From the NCBI GenBank assembly GCA_965248495.1, contig CBDFJL010000003.1, positions 1,178,001 to 1,242,000 on the forward strand: 64,000 nucleotides of DNA, given 5' to 3'. The position numbers and the translations under genes are program-made. Below are positions 1 through 9,023 of the stretch, piece after piece. Each line of letters begins with the position of its first letter. Position 1 is the stretch's first letter. Origin of the DNA: CAUYXS01 sp965248495 (GTDB lineage: Bacteria; Chloroflexota; Dehalococcoidia; Lucifugimonadales; Australimonadaceae). The notes under the pieces are model-generated. The model did no database searches, was not told the DNA's origin, and saw only the letters and a program-made list of their open reading frames with translations.

Positions 1-49
1 CATTTCGGTGGCGATGGCCTGCTCCATGCGGCCATTGTAGTTTACGTAG

Positions 50-1090
50 ATGCGCGGAGTTTCGGTGGACCTGCGCGATCGATTCAACCGGTTCGCTGAG
101 AGCCGGGCCCGACGGCGGCTTCAGGTTTTCGCAGGCGTGGTCGCCAGCGTGGGCCTGGCGTGGGTTATTGCCCGCAGCCTCGATTGGGGCACGCTGGGCG
201 ACATCCTCCGGGACTTCCCCATCGGCCTTGCGCTGCTCAGCTTCGCCCTTGTTCTGGCCGGCGCTGGGCTCCGGGCGGCACGATGGTATGTGCTCCTTGA
301 TGGTGAGCGCGCGTCCTTCTGGCAGGTTTTCCTGACCCAGAATACCGGAATCGGATTGAACAACCTGCTGCCCATCCGCATGGTCAGCGAGCCTGTCCAG
401 CTGGTGCTTATCACCAAGCGCTACGGGGTGCCTTTCCCCACCGCTTTGGCGACCCTGGTGGCGGGCAACGTCATGGACATCTTCGCGACGCTGGTCCTCA
501 TGGGTCTCGGCGTGGTCCTCATTCCGGCGCTCCGGGGGGCCAGCATCCAGCTTGGGGGATTCGTGATCCTAGCCATCGTGACCCTCGGTGTTTTCCTGGC
601 CGCGGCGCGAGGCCTGGGCTCCGTTCCCATCGCGCGGAACATGCGCTTCTTTCAGCAGATGACCATTGCCGTGGGCGTGCTGAAGGAGACGCCAGGTCGG
701 CTGGTGGTCTCTTTCCTGGCCACGGCGACCTCCTGGGGCATGCTGGGCTTCGCCGGCTGGGCGCTGGCCGAGGGCCTCGGCATCGACATCGACCCCGTCT
801 CCATGGCCGTCGTTCTCGTGGCCGCGACGTTCTTCACCTCGGCCGTGCCTTCGCTGCCCGCCGGACTCGGCACCTACCACTGGGCCGTGGTGTATACCCT
901 GGGGCTCATGGACGTGCGCCAGGAGGAGGCGACGGCATTCGCCTTCGTCATGCACCTGCTGGTCTTCTTCGCGTCCACGGGCATCGCCGTCGCCATGCTC
1001 TCGCGGGTCGGAGCGAGCACGCTGCTGGGGCGCACCGAGCGGGCGGATGCGGGAGTCCCGGCAGGGGCCGCGGAAGAGCCCGCCAACTGA
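50..1090 (+). CDS. Lysylphosphatidylglycerol-synthase-TM / UPF0104 family membrane protein
   Basis: The 346-residue protein is almost entirely hydrophobic, with roughly eight membrane segments from residue 25 to 325. It fits the flippase-like UPF0104 (LPG_synthase_TM, AglD-like) family. The segment 'NNLLPIRMVSEPVQ' near residue 103 matches the family's conserved 'N..LP.R.GE..R' loop, and 'SLPAGLGTYH' near residue 270 matches the late 'P..PGGLG..E' motif. Such proteins sit in the inner membrane and are linked to lipid or polyprenol-glycan handling, but the substrate cannot be read from sequence. The next gene can start 2 bp after its stop codon, so the two are probably co-transcribed. The ATG at 50 is used; a GTG slightly downstream is possible. 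Confidence 0.8.
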   Translation: MRGVSVDLRDRFNRFAESRARRRLQVFAGVVASVGLAWVIARSLDWGTLGDILRDFPIGLALLSFALVLAGAGLRAARWYVLLDGERASFWQVFLTQNTGIGLNNLLPIRMVSEPVQLVLITKRYGVPFPTALATLVAGNVMDIFATLVLMGLGVVLIPALRGASIQLGGFVILAIVTLGVFLAAARGLGSVPIARNMRFFQQMTIAVGVLKETPGRLVVSFLATATSWGMLGFAGWALAEGLGIDIDPVSMAVVLVAATFFTSAVPSLPAGLGTYHWAVVYTLGLMDVRQEEATAFAFVMHLLVFFASTGIAVAMLSRVGASTLLGRTERADAGVPAGAAEEPAN

Positions 1091-1091
1091 C

Positions 1092-2693
1092 GTGCGCCCC
1101 GCCTCGCTGGTCGTCCTCCTCACGCTAGCCATACTGATCCTGGCCCTCGGCTGCGCCGGGTCGCCGACGCCAACTTCCGTGCCGACGCCGACCCCGACGG
1201 TGGCGCTGGGGCCTCGGGCCGAGGGCACCTTGCGCGTCGCGGTTATCGGCGCGGCGCCGCACCGTGACCTACACCAGCTCGTTTCCGAGTGGGCCACGCT
1301 GTTCGGGCCGGGGCTCGCCTACAGCCGCCTGCTCCGCTTCGAGGCCGGGCCTGGTGTCGACCAGCCGAGCATGGCCGTGCGCTGCGACCTGTGCGACGAA
1401 TGGCGCCAGCTCGATGCGCGGACCTACGAGTTCGACGTGCATCCGACGGCGCGGTGGCACGATGCTGAAGGGTTTGCCTCCCGGCCCGTTACTGCCCAGG
1501 ACGTGGTCTTTAGCCTGGAGCGCCTGCGTACGCTGGGATTCCCCCACGCGGGACTCCTCGACGCCGTCGACGCGATTCAACTCGTCAGCGACCGCACGGT
1601 CCGGCTTCTGCTGCGCTACCCGGACGCCGACCTGCCCCAGCGCCTGGCCAGCCCGTACGCGGTCATCATAGCGCCCGAGGTCGTCGGCGCAGACCTGCGC
1701 ACCGGCCCCGTCGTCGGGTCGGGGCCGTGGCTGTACGAACAGGGCAGGTCCGGCGAAGTTGACGCCGCAGCCTGGCCACGCCACCACTGGCCAACCGAGC
1801 CGGCGGCGAAGGCCCTCGAGGCGCTGCCGGTCGACAGCCTCTCAACGGGCGCAGCGTTGCTTGGGACGGACCAGGTGGACGTTGCGCAGGTCACTGAGGC
1901 GGATTGGGCGGACCTGGAGGCGAGCGGGTTCGGTTCCGCTGTCGTCCTCAGGCCGGGCCAGGGCAGTCTCCTCGCCCTCAACGCCGGCGCCGGGCCCTTC
2001 GTAGACTTGGCGGTGCGGCGCGCGCTGTTCCAGGCGCTGGACCCGTGGGCTGCGCTGGACGAAGCCTTCCATGGGCTGGGTGCGGTCGGCGTCGGCGTCC
2101 CGGTGGTCGAGCCGTCGTGGCTCCTCGGGCAGGAGGCGCTGCGTCTGCGCTTCGACCAGCCGGAGGCCGCGAAGGCTGGGTTGCGGGCCGCGGGTGCCGA
2201 TGGCGTCGCGGTCACGCTGTTGGTGGCCAACTTCGGCGAAGCGCACGTCCGCCTCGGCGAGGTGCTTGCGAGCCAGATGGCCAACGCAGGCGTCGAGGTG
2301 ACCGTCGAAGTGCTCACACGATCGCAGTACTTTTCCCGCGTCTGGCAAGATCGCGACTTCGAAGCATTTGTCGGTCCGTTGCCGCCGACGGCGACGACCA
2401 ACGACTTCCTGCTTGGCCTCGTGCATAGCGAAGGGCAGCAGTCCATGACCGGCCACGCGGACCCGGAGCTCGATGCGCTGATCGAGGCGCAGTCGGTCGA
2501 GGCGGACCCGGCCGCGCGAGGCGAGCTGGTGCGCCAGGTACAGGCGCGCGTGCTCGACCAGGCCCTGCTGTTCATGCCGGCGATTGCCGCGGAGCGCTGG
2601 GCTTACGGTGCGCGCGTGCGCGACTTCGCGCCGAGCATGCCGGCGGGTGCGGGCGACTTCTGGCGGGTGGCTGCCGTTGGCGGGCCGCCGTAA
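1092..2693 (+). CDS. ABC transporter substrate-binding lipoprotein, family 5 (peptide/nickel type)
   Basis: About 533 residues. A lipoprotein signal (hydrophobic run, then lipobox L-A-L-G-C) is followed by a Thr/Pro-rich linker and an SBP_bac_5-type body with 'ARTYEFDVHPTARWHDAEGF' style motifs and 'PVTAQDVVFSLER' near residue 140. It would be tethered outside the membrane and deliver oligopeptides or a similar solute to an ABC permease, which is not encoded nearby. The GTG at 1092 is preferred because it directly follows the upstream stop codon and gives a normal short n-region. An in-frame ATG at 1047 would overlap the upstream gene by 44 bp. Confidence 0.85.
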   Translation: MRPASLVVLLTLAILILALGCAGSPTPTSVPTPTPTVALGPRAEGTLRVAVIGAAPHRDLHQLVSEWATLFGPGLAYSRLLRFEAGPGVDQPSMAVRCDLCDEWRQLDARTYEFDVHPTARWHDAEGFASRPVTAQDVVFSLERLRTLGFPHAGLLDAVDAIQLVSDRTVRLLLRYPDADLPQRLASPYAVIIAPEVVGADLRTGPVVGSGPWLYEQGRSGEVDAAAWPRHHWPTEPAAKALEALPVDSLSTGAALLGTDQVDVAQVTEADWADLEASGFGSAVVLRPGQGSLLALNAGAGPFVDLAVRRALFQALDPWAALDEAFHGLGAVGVGVPVVEPSWLLGQEALRLRFDQPEAAKAGLRAAGADGVAVTLLVANFGEAHVRLGEVLASQMANAGVEVTVEVLTRSQYFSRVWQDRDFEAFVGPLPPTATTNDFLLGLVHSEGQQSMTGHADPELDALIEAQSVEADPAARGELVRQVQARVLDQALLFMPAIAAERWAYGARVRDFAPSMPAGAGDFWRVAAVGGPP

Positions 2694-2707
2694 CGGCCGA
2701 AAGTTCG

Positions 2708-2737
2708 TTGACTGCGCCACAAACCCCCAAGTACACT
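2708..2737 (+). promoter_or_regulatory. Predicted sigma-70-type promoter of trxA
   Basis: A -35-like TTGACT (2708-2713) and a -10-like TACACT (2732-2737) lie 18 bp apart, about 107 bp upstream of the thioredoxin ATG. The position, between the stop of the lipoprotein gene and trxA, supports separate transcription of trxA. This rests on consensus match only. Confidence 0.5.
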
Positions 2738-2844
2738 CGTTCGTACACACTGGTGTAGCCCGGGTGCATCGCTTGAACACCAAGCGCATCACACCTGTAG
2801 TGACCGGGCAGCGCCAACAGACCCAGGCCAACGATGGAGGTGAT

Positions 2845-3174
2845 ATGGCTAAGCCATACGCGGTGACCGATGGAGACTTCTCCCAGCAGGTGCTGGAGTC
2901 GGGTCTGCCAGTACTCGTAGACTTCTGGGCCGACTGGTGTGGACCGTGCAAGATGATCGCGCCGGTAGTCGAGGAGCTGTCGGACGAGTACGACGGCAAG
3001 GTGAGCTTCGCGAAGGTTGACGTTGATGCCAACCCGAAGATCGCCATGGACTACGGCATCCGCAGCATTCCGACGCTGCTGGTGATCAAGGACGGCAAGG
3101 TAGCCGACCAGATCATCGGAGCCGTGCCGAAGTCGGTCCTCAAGAAGAAGCTCGACAACGTGCTGGCGGGCTAA
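2845..3174 (+). CDS. trxA: Thioredoxin
   Basis: A 109-residue cytosolic thioredoxin of normal length. The redox motif WCGPC is at residues 31-35 and the cis-proline lies in the 'SIPT' turn (Pro76). It reduces protein disulfides and is itself recharged by thioredoxin reductase, which is not in this window. The ATG at 2845 has a strong ribosome site (GGAGG ending 5 bp upstream), so the longer in-frame extension to 2584 is rejected. It has its own promoter and is followed by a strong terminator, so it is probably monocistronic. Confidence 0.97.
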   Translation: MAKPYAVTDGDFSQQVLESGLPVLVDFWADWCGPCKMIAPVVEELSDEYDGKVSFAKVDVDANPKIAMDYGIRSIPTLLVIKDGKVADQIIGAVPKSVLKKKLDNVLAG

Positions 3175-3207
3175 CCCCCGGCAGCGCCGACGAAGCGGCT
3201 ACAATCA

Positions 3208-3240
3208 GCGCCCCGGCGGTACCGCCGGGGCGCTTGCTTT
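3208..3240 (+). terminator. Rho-independent terminator of trxA
   Basis: Positions 3208-3233 form a perfect 26-nt palindrome (GCGCCCCGGCGGT and its complement), followed by the T-rich TTGCTTT. It ends the thioredoxin transcript 33 bp after its stop codon. Confidence 0.8.
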
Positions 3241-3265
3241 GCGCGGCGTTTCGCAGCTGACAAAT

Positions 3266-3363
3266 GGGAGTGGATGGGTCCCGGTGGGTCTCGCGGTCTT
3301 CAAAACCGTTGCTCCGGCAGTTTCCTGTCGGAGGGTGGGTTCGACTCCCACGCACTCCCGCCA
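3266..3363 (+). tRNA. selC: tRNA-Sec (anticodon TCA)
   Basis: The acceptor arm GGGAGTG (3266-3272) pairs with CACTCCC (3353-3359), followed by G and an encoded CCA. The anticodon stem GCGGT/ACCGT encloses the loop CTTCAAA, which gives anticodon TCA (3300-3302). A long variable arm (about 3311-3333) and a T-arm GTGGG-TTCGACT-CCCAC follow. The length (98 nt with CCA), long extra arm and UCA anticodon identify selenocysteine tRNA. It implies that SelA/SelB/SelD and selenoproteins are encoded elsewhere in the genome; none is visible here. Confidence 0.9.
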
Positions 3364-3452
3364 GTCGATCGCCTCCTAGGCGGCCATCGTTCCGTTTGCG
3401 TAGCTTGGTCAAAAACGTAGCTGTTGTAAGAACTGGTCATCAATTGGTCACA

Positions 3453-4606
3453 TCAATCTGGAACGCGCCGCCCCAGCGTTAGCTCGTACGCAGAAGGCTC
3501 GACACTCAGCTCTTGAGCGGCTACGCGCATGGCTGGGTCCCTTACGACCCGCACTTCGGGTTTGTTGCTGAAGTCCTTGGTGAACAGGTAGAGCCAGTAA
3601 TGATCGTGCGTGCGGGGACGCCTGGCGATGTCCCACTCGTGAACAGTGAAGTCCACCGCAGGGAGCCGGGCTGCCACGGTGGACTTCACCTCTATGAATC
3701 GATGGGCCCCGTCTAGTTCAAAAGATGTGATGTCCCATCCGGGGTAGCTGCCGATCTTGAAGTCGGGCTGCACTGCCAACGCGAGATCGGATCGGCCGGC
3801 ATCCGTCAATCTGTCTATTTCAAACTGGAGCGCTAGCTCCTCGCCCTGACGCCCAATCTTGTTCGCCGCCTTGCCCCCGGGCCTCTTCGACCGACCGCCC
3901 GCGCCCTTGCCGCGCGGCGCTACATCCTCAGGGACGAACGGCAGCTCAACGACCTTGACCGTGGCGGGCTCGGGCGCGTCGACGGCTACGAAATCCTCTA
4001 GCCTCAACCCTGGGTCGGCAACCAACGCGCGATAGGTCCTCACGGAGTCTAGAAGATCGCGGCGCAGCTGCGTCTCTGACGGAAGACTGCCAACCCTGTA
4101 AGCGGGCAGCGAAAACGCGACCGAGGCCTCATAGCGGGCGTGGAGACTGTTGCTGCCCCGCGTCCAAAGGTCGGGCTCAAGGGGCACTAGCCCTCCCTGG
4201 ACATGCCCTCCGAACCGCGTGCGCATCTGCGTAGCGGCGTCCCGGATTCTGGCCGTGGTCTGCCTGCTTCCTCCAAAGGCCTCCAGAAACTGAGTGACAC
4301 CGAAACAGATGCAAAGGGCTACCGACGCAAGATTTAGCGAAAAGATATAGGCCACGTAGAACCCGTCTGCGCTGACGTCGTGACGCTCCTGCCGAAGACG
4401 CCGACCCCCGGAGCCCCGGTAACATTGCCCACCCCCGTCGAGCCTTGGATTTTCAGCCCTTCCTCGGCAGACAAGACCTGAGCGATTTCCTTGGGGAAGT
4501 CAGCAACAACGAGCCCGTAAAGCTCGGCGTTCTTGTTGACCACCCCGCCGTTCTTGTAGGAGGGCCAACCTGCGGCAGTTCGAGTGATGAGCTCCGACAG
4601 AGACAT
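3453..4606 (-). pseudogene. MrcB_N (DUF3578) - DUF3883 protein, split by a frameshift
   Basis: Two frames together make one protein. The N-terminal part starts at the ATG at 4606 (ribosome site AGGGGG just upstream) and reads 'SLSELITRTAAGWPSY' through 'SVTTSAQTG'. The frame then shifts by one near 4364, and the second frame continues from 'FYVAYIFSL' to the stop at 3453. The first part resembles the MrcB N-terminal domain (DUF3578). The C-terminal ~130 residues carry the DUF3883 pattern 'GRQGEEL...' and 'FIEVKST', a restriction-endonuclease-like fold typical of defence and DNA-modification proteins. Neither half alone is complete. It could be a genuine pseudogene or an assembly error; no partner methylase or McrB is next to it. 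Confidence 0.65.
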
Positions 4607-4888
4607 AGCGCCCCCTATGGGAAGGATCGGCGCTAGAGTACGCCTACGTGCCCGCTGTCGTCGCGAGGCCCGGTTCCGCGGGTGTTGCGAAAGACACGCC
4701 GCGTGGCACATAAAGCCCGCGGCCGCCTGACAGGGACCCTATAACCCCAACGCTTGCGGTTCGGCTGGTCGGGAAGATCGTAAGGGCGGAGTTGTGTCGC
4801 TGGCTTGCGACCGAGTTCCCTGAACATGCCGACGCACCGTCCGAGGATCAGCAGGTTCGACCGTGACCATCCGACTCGGCGCTCCAAC

Positions 4889-5854
4889 TCACCCCAAGCT
4901 GAGCGACTTGGCGAACTCGCGGTTGGCCATGTACCACTCGACCGTGCGGCGCAGGCCGTCTTCGAGCGATATCTGTGGCTCCCAATCGAGCAGGTGCCGG
5001 GCCTTCTCGATCACCGCCCAGGTGCCTGGTACGTCGGAAGGATCAGCGGGCTGACGGTTGATGCTCGCCTTGCGCCCGGTGAGGCTTTCGATGGTCGCGA
5101 TGACGCTCATGAGCGGCACTGGGTGGTCGCTCCCGATGTTGACGACCTCGAACCCGACCGGCCTCAGCGCCGCGACGGTCGCTCGCGCGACGTCGTCCAC
5201 GTAGGTGAAGTCGCGCTCCTGCGTTCCGGCGCCGTAGAGGATCAGGGGATCGCCCTCGGCGATCCAACGGATGAAGCGGAAGACACTCATATCGGGCCGC
5301 CCCGCCGGCCCATAGACCGTGAAGTAGCGGGGCACGGTGATATCCAGGCCATGGAGACGGTGGTAGGCGTAGCACAGCAGCTCCGCCGCCTTCTTAGACG
5401 CCGCGTAGGGCGAGCGAGGTCGGTCGGTCGGTGTCTCCTCGCGGAAGGGACGCTCGGCGTCCCCATAGAGGCTCGATGTTGAGGCGAGCACGAACTTGCC
5501 GACCCCGTGGGCCCGACAGAGATCAAGGAGGTTCAGTGTCCCCGTTAGGTTCGTTTCGTAGTACACCCACGGATTTTCCACGCTCTGCCGGACACCTGCT
5601 CTAGCGGCCAAGTTCACGACTGCGCCCAAGCCTCCGCCGGCGAATAGGCCGGCCAGCACCTCACGGTCGCCGAGGTCGATCGAGTGGAAGTCGAGCGAAC
5701 GTTCCCGGAGGCGCCCCAGCCGCCACTCCTTCAGACGCGGGTCGTACGCGTCACAGAGGTTGTCCACGCCGACGACTTCGTGGCCGTCGTCGATTAACAG
5801 CTCTGTGACCCTCGCGCCGATGAATCCAGCGCAGCCAGTGACTAGTACCTTCAA
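4889..5854 (-). CDS. NAD-dependent epimerase/dehydratase (UDP-hexuronate/hexose 4-epimerase type)
   Basis: A 321-residue extended short-chain dehydrogenase. It has the N-terminal dinucleotide motif G-C-A-G-F-I-G (residues 7-13), a catalytic 'STSSLYG' Ser region near residue 125, and Y-A-A-S-K near residue 150. The sequence pattern is closest to UDP-glucuronate 4-epimerases and UDP-glucose 4-epimerases. It would interconvert an activated sugar for the adjacent polysaccharide locus. It is transcribed on the minus strand, separated from the main operon by the plus-strand gene at 6165. Confidence 0.88.
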   Translation of the reverse strand: MKVLVTGCAGFIGARVTELLIDDGHEVVGVDNLCDAYDPRLKEWRLGRLRERSLDFHSIDLGDREVLAGLFAGGGLGAVVNLAARAGVRQSVENPWVYYETNLTGTLNLLDLCRAHGVGKFVLASTSSLYGDAERPFREETPTDRPRSPYAASKKAAELLCYAYHRLHGLDITVPRYFTVYGPAGRPDMSVFRFIRWIAEGDPLILYGAGTQERDFTYVDDVARATVAALRPVGFEVVNIGSDHPVPLMSVIATIESLTGRKASINRQPADPSDVPGTWAVIEKARHLLDWEPQISLEDGLRRTVEWYMANREFAKSLSLG

Positions 5855-6164
5855 TGCTGGTGCGGCTCCTTTATCGACTAAGGCGGAGAGTGCCCCAGGG
5901 CGGGGGATTCACGACTCGGGGAAAGCGGCTTGGGCTGCCGGTAGTGGACATTAGCAGACTCGGGGTGATTCGCCGATGTGCATGGCTTGGGCACGGGCGT
6001 GTCGAGGGCTTGGTCGAGCTACCTGTCGTTTACGCCTGGGCTGGTGGACCGCCTGCCAGGCCACCGGAGGTCGCTCGACCATTTACACTACCGTAGTTGG
6101 TCGTTGCCTAAAACTGCAGTGCTTTGTGAATTGATGCCTCTAATGCTTTGCGGCGAACTGTTCT
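5855..6164. other. Intergenic region between divergent genes
   Basis: This 310-bp spacer separates the minus-strand epimerase and the plus-strand gene at 6165. No coding frame of protein-like composition, RNA gene or strong hairpin is visible. It must hold both outward promoters, but no clear consensus can be picked out. Confidence 0.5.
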
Positions 6165-7853
6165 GTGCGTGACCTGATAGATCGCATCGCTGCGGGGGCG
6201 CGCTATCTCCATTTGCGTCGGGTCTGCGACGAAGATGGCGTTCCCCACAACGGTCGGCGTGCATATGCTTGGCAGCTGTTGCGTTGGCTGAACGACAAGG
6301 ACCCCCGCGCTGAGTGGGCGACTATGGCCGCGGCTGTGGCAAACGACCTCGAGCCTGCCATTCGACCGAACCGCTCCAGAGCTACGATCATTTTCCCTGG
6401 CCAGGAAGACCGCCGGAACTACTCGAACAACGCCATCGATTGTGGGATTCTCGTCGATTCGTTCCACGACCTGCAGGTTGATGCGGCCTCTGCATCCAAG
6501 CTGAGGCCGCTAATCGAGGACGTCGTTCACACCTACCTGGTTCCGAAGCTCCGAGGCCCCAAAATCATCCACAACCAATACCTGTGGGCGGCCACCGGCC
6601 TAGCGAGGTGGATCGATGCCAACCCGGACACTCCGCGGGGGCCGGAGTATCGAGGTCTCGTCGGCGAGGTTCTTGAACACTGGCTCAACACGCTCGGTGA
6701 CGACGGCTATGCGCCGTACATGAGCCAGGCCATCTCCAAGGGCCTGGAAGGGCCTACGACCTACTACCACTCACGGTGTATTGCCTTTGCTCTGTATGCC
6801 GCAGAGCTTACGGGCCAGGAGAGCCCGGATTTTCTCCAGAGGCACCTGAAGGCCGCCGAGATGCTGGCCGGCATGTACCAGCCTAGCGGCGTCAAGAACC
6901 TCCTGCTCGAGACAAAACGGTGGTACTTCTGGGGCCCAGATGAGACCGGGAGCCACCCGTACGACGTCTATGTGTTTTGGCGCATGGCCCAGCTCACGCG
7001 TGATGACGCGTGGACCACTTTCGCGGGACGGTCACTTGCCGCATTGCTGCAGTCGCCTCGCCGAGAATCGGCAAGCCGAGCGCGGGACTGGCAGTGCGAA
7101 ACCATGCGCGTAGGTCACCTAGCGTGGCTCACGCGCATTCCGGATACGTTCCTGCTGGAAGCTCTTGAGCGCCGTGACCACGGCCTTCGCCTGACCCATG
7201 GAGCGCTCATGCCGCGCTCCGAGCGACGCCTGGCACTGGTTGGAGAGCCGGAGACATGGGTCGGAGTCTTGACTGCGAAAGCTCCTCTGACTGGGCACAC
7301 GGGAGGCAGGGCCACAGGTTTGATGGTGGCCGGGAACACCAACATCAACGATCTGGTGACTCAACTCCCGCTTCACTACCGCATCGGTGGATCCCCTCTG
7401 GCCTCCGTGGGCTACATCGCCGGGGCACTAGCCCAGACCGGGCGGCACGTCTATTGGCGAGTGTGGCAGACTCTGCGTTACAAGCATAGGCCGGTCGAGG
7501 CGGCGCGCGTTCTTTGGCTCCAAGTGGCCGGATTCTGCTGGGCCGGCCTGAGGCACAGAAGCACTGAGTTCTGCTGCGCGCTCGTGAACATCGAACAGGG
7601 CCCTGGACAGCTCTCGTACGAATTGGTAGCGACCGACGTTGGGGGGCACGAGGCGGTTTCCTTGGGACGCCGCACTGTCGGGTGGCAAGAAGGAGTGCTG
7701 AGCGTCGACGACCTCATCGACTACTGCGGGCAGTGGCGACTGCGTGTCCCCGAAGGCTGGGAGTGCAGCAGGGCACCGTCGGTGGACGGCTACCTCGTTG
7801 GGCGAGGACCTGTCCGCATCTCTCTACGAGGCCCGCTTAGCGCTGGTCCCTAG
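6165..7853 (+). CDS. Conserved unknown protein of the polysaccharide locus, possibly an alpha/alpha-toroid hydrolase or lyase
   Basis: A 562-residue protein from a GTG start, with no signal peptide or membrane segment. The N-terminal two thirds are helical, with repeated aromatic motifs such as 'TTYYHSRCIAFALYAAELTG' and 'HPYDVYVFWRMAQL'. These resemble the superhelical barrel of heparinase- or alginate-lyase-like proteins, and the C-terminal third looks beta-rich. The assignment is a fold impression only; no catalytic residues were identified with confidence. It is the only plus-strand gene among minus-strand glycan genes, and its 3' end overlaps the convergent glycosyltransferase gene by 30 bp. 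Confidence 0.6.
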   Translation: MRDLIDRIAAGARYLHLRRVCDEDGVPHNGRRAYAWQLLRWLNDKDPRAEWATMAAAVANDLEPAIRPNRSRATIIFPGQEDRRNYSNNAIDCGILVDSFHDLQVDAASASKLRPLIEDVVHTYLVPKLRGPKIIHNQYLWAATGLARWIDANPDTPRGPEYRGLVGEVLEHWLNTLGDDGYAPYMSQAISKGLEGPTTYYHSRCIAFALYAAELTGQESPDFLQRHLKAAEMLAGMYQPSGVKNLLLETKRWYFWGPDETGSHPYDVYVFWRMAQLTRDDAWTTFAGRSLAALLQSPRRESASRARDWQCETMRVGHLAWLTRIPDTFLLEALERRDHGLRLTHGALMPRSERRLALVGEPETWVGVLTAKAPLTGHTGGRATGLMVAGNTNINDLVTQLPLHYRIGGSPLASVGYIAGALAQTGRHVYWRVWQTLRYKHRPVEAARVLWLQVAGFCWAGLRHRSTEFCCALVNIEQGPGQLSYELVATDVGGHEAVSLGRRTVGWQEGVLSVDDLIDYCGQWRLRVPEGWECSRAPSVDGYLVGRGPVRISLRGPLSAGP

Positions 7854-9023
7854 CTCGGTGTAGAGGTTGAGGTATTGTGTGACCACCTGGCGTTCATCGT
7901 AGTGGGCTTCGGCCTTCGCTCGCGCAGCCTGACCTAGGGACACGCGCAGCTCGGGGGCAGTCACCAGCCGGTTGATCGCCTCGGCGAGCGCAGCGGCATC
8001 TCTGGGGTTCGTCAACAAGCCGGTCTGCTCGTGGTCGACCACTTCGCGGCAACCGGGGACATCGGTGGTCACCGCGGGCTTGCCGAGGGCCGCAGCTTCC
8101 AGCAGTACCCTTGGGATCCCTTCTCTGTAGGACGGGAGGACCACGATGTCGGACGCAGCCATCAGGTCGCGGACGTCGTCTCGCTCCCCCAGGTAGCGCA
8201 CCGTTCCATCAGCGGACCACCCCTGCAACTGCGACGCCGGAATAGAGGCCGAGTTGCCACTATCGGCCGGTCCGACCAGCACAGAGACCGACCGAGTCCC
8301 CAGGGTCTTCGAAGCCCACACGAACTCCTCGACGCCCTTGGTCCACAACATCCGCGCGACCATGAGGACTACGACATCGTCATCCGTGACACCAATCTCC
8401 CGGCGGACCGCGGCCCGCTTGGTCGCCGTTAGACAGTCGGGATGGAAGAAGGCGGTGTCGACACCGGAGCCTGAGGGCAGAAGGCGGGCGCGGTCGGCCG
8501 GCACGGCCTTGAGACGCTTGAGGGCGGCGAGGTCGTCCGGGTTGAAAAACACGACGGCGGAGGATAGGCGGGCAGTCACCCCAATGAGCGCCGTGACTAG
8601 CAAGCGAATGATCAGAACGCGCAACCCCCTCGCTGTGTAGACGTACCCGAGCCCGGTAACGGTAGAGATGGCCGGAGGCTTCCGCGCTAGCCTGGCTGCC
8701 AATGGCCCGTAGACGTTTGGTTTCATCGTGAAGCAGTGGACGATGTCCGGCCTGAGTCGTCGCAGGATCCCCACCAAGTCAATGACGCTCCGGAGTTCTT
8801 TCCACGGTGCCATGGAGCGCCGGCCCACCAACCATGGCTCAAACCTGGCTCCAAGGGCTGTGATCTTCCGGACGTCCTCGTCGGCTGCCCCGACGACGTG
8901 GACGGACACCCCTTGCCCGACCAGACCCCGGATGAGGGCCGCTCTGTACTGGTAGGCGACATGAGCCGTGTTTACCACGATCGCGACGCGTTGTGCTCGT
9001 ACCCGAGGCGCTGCACTGCTCAT
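7824..9023 (-). CDS. GT4 glycosyltransferase, PglA/CapM-like
   Basis: A 399-residue retaining glycosyltransferase with two Rossmann halves. The N-terminal half has 'VHCFTMKPNVYG' and 'VTGLGYVY' (about residues 95-125), characteristic of the CapM/PglA branch that adds HexNAc residues to polyprenyl-linked glycans. The C-terminal half has the EX7E motif in 'EGIPRVLLE' near residue 315, which binds the sugar nucleotide. It is the last gene of the minus-strand operon, and its start overlaps the stop of the upstream gene by 4 bp. Donor and acceptor are not predictable. Confidence 0.88.
   Translation of the reverse strand: MSSAAPRVRAQRVAIVVNTAHVAYQYRAALIRGLVGQGVSVHVVGAADEDVRKITALGARFEPWLVGRRSMAPWKELRSVIDLVGILRRLRPDIVHCFTMKPNVYGPLAARLARKPPAISTVTGLGYVYTARGLRVLIIRLLVTALIGVTARLSSAVVFFNPDDLAALKRLKAVPADRARLLPSGSGVDTAFFHPDCLTATKRAAVRREIGVTDDDVVVLMVARMLWTKGVEEFVWASKTLGTRSVSVLVGPADSGNSASIPASQLQGWSADGTVRYLGERDDVRDLMAASDIVVLPSYREGIPRVLLEAAALGKPAVTTDVPGCREVVDHEQTGLLTNPRDAAALAEAINRLVTAPELRVSLGQAARAKAEAHYDERQVVTQYLNLYTELGTSAKRAS

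Noticed and set aside
1..60. Minus-strand frame running off the left edge with protein-like composition
   Set aside because: It is too short to separate from chance or antisense of the gene starting at 50; no start or family could be fixed.
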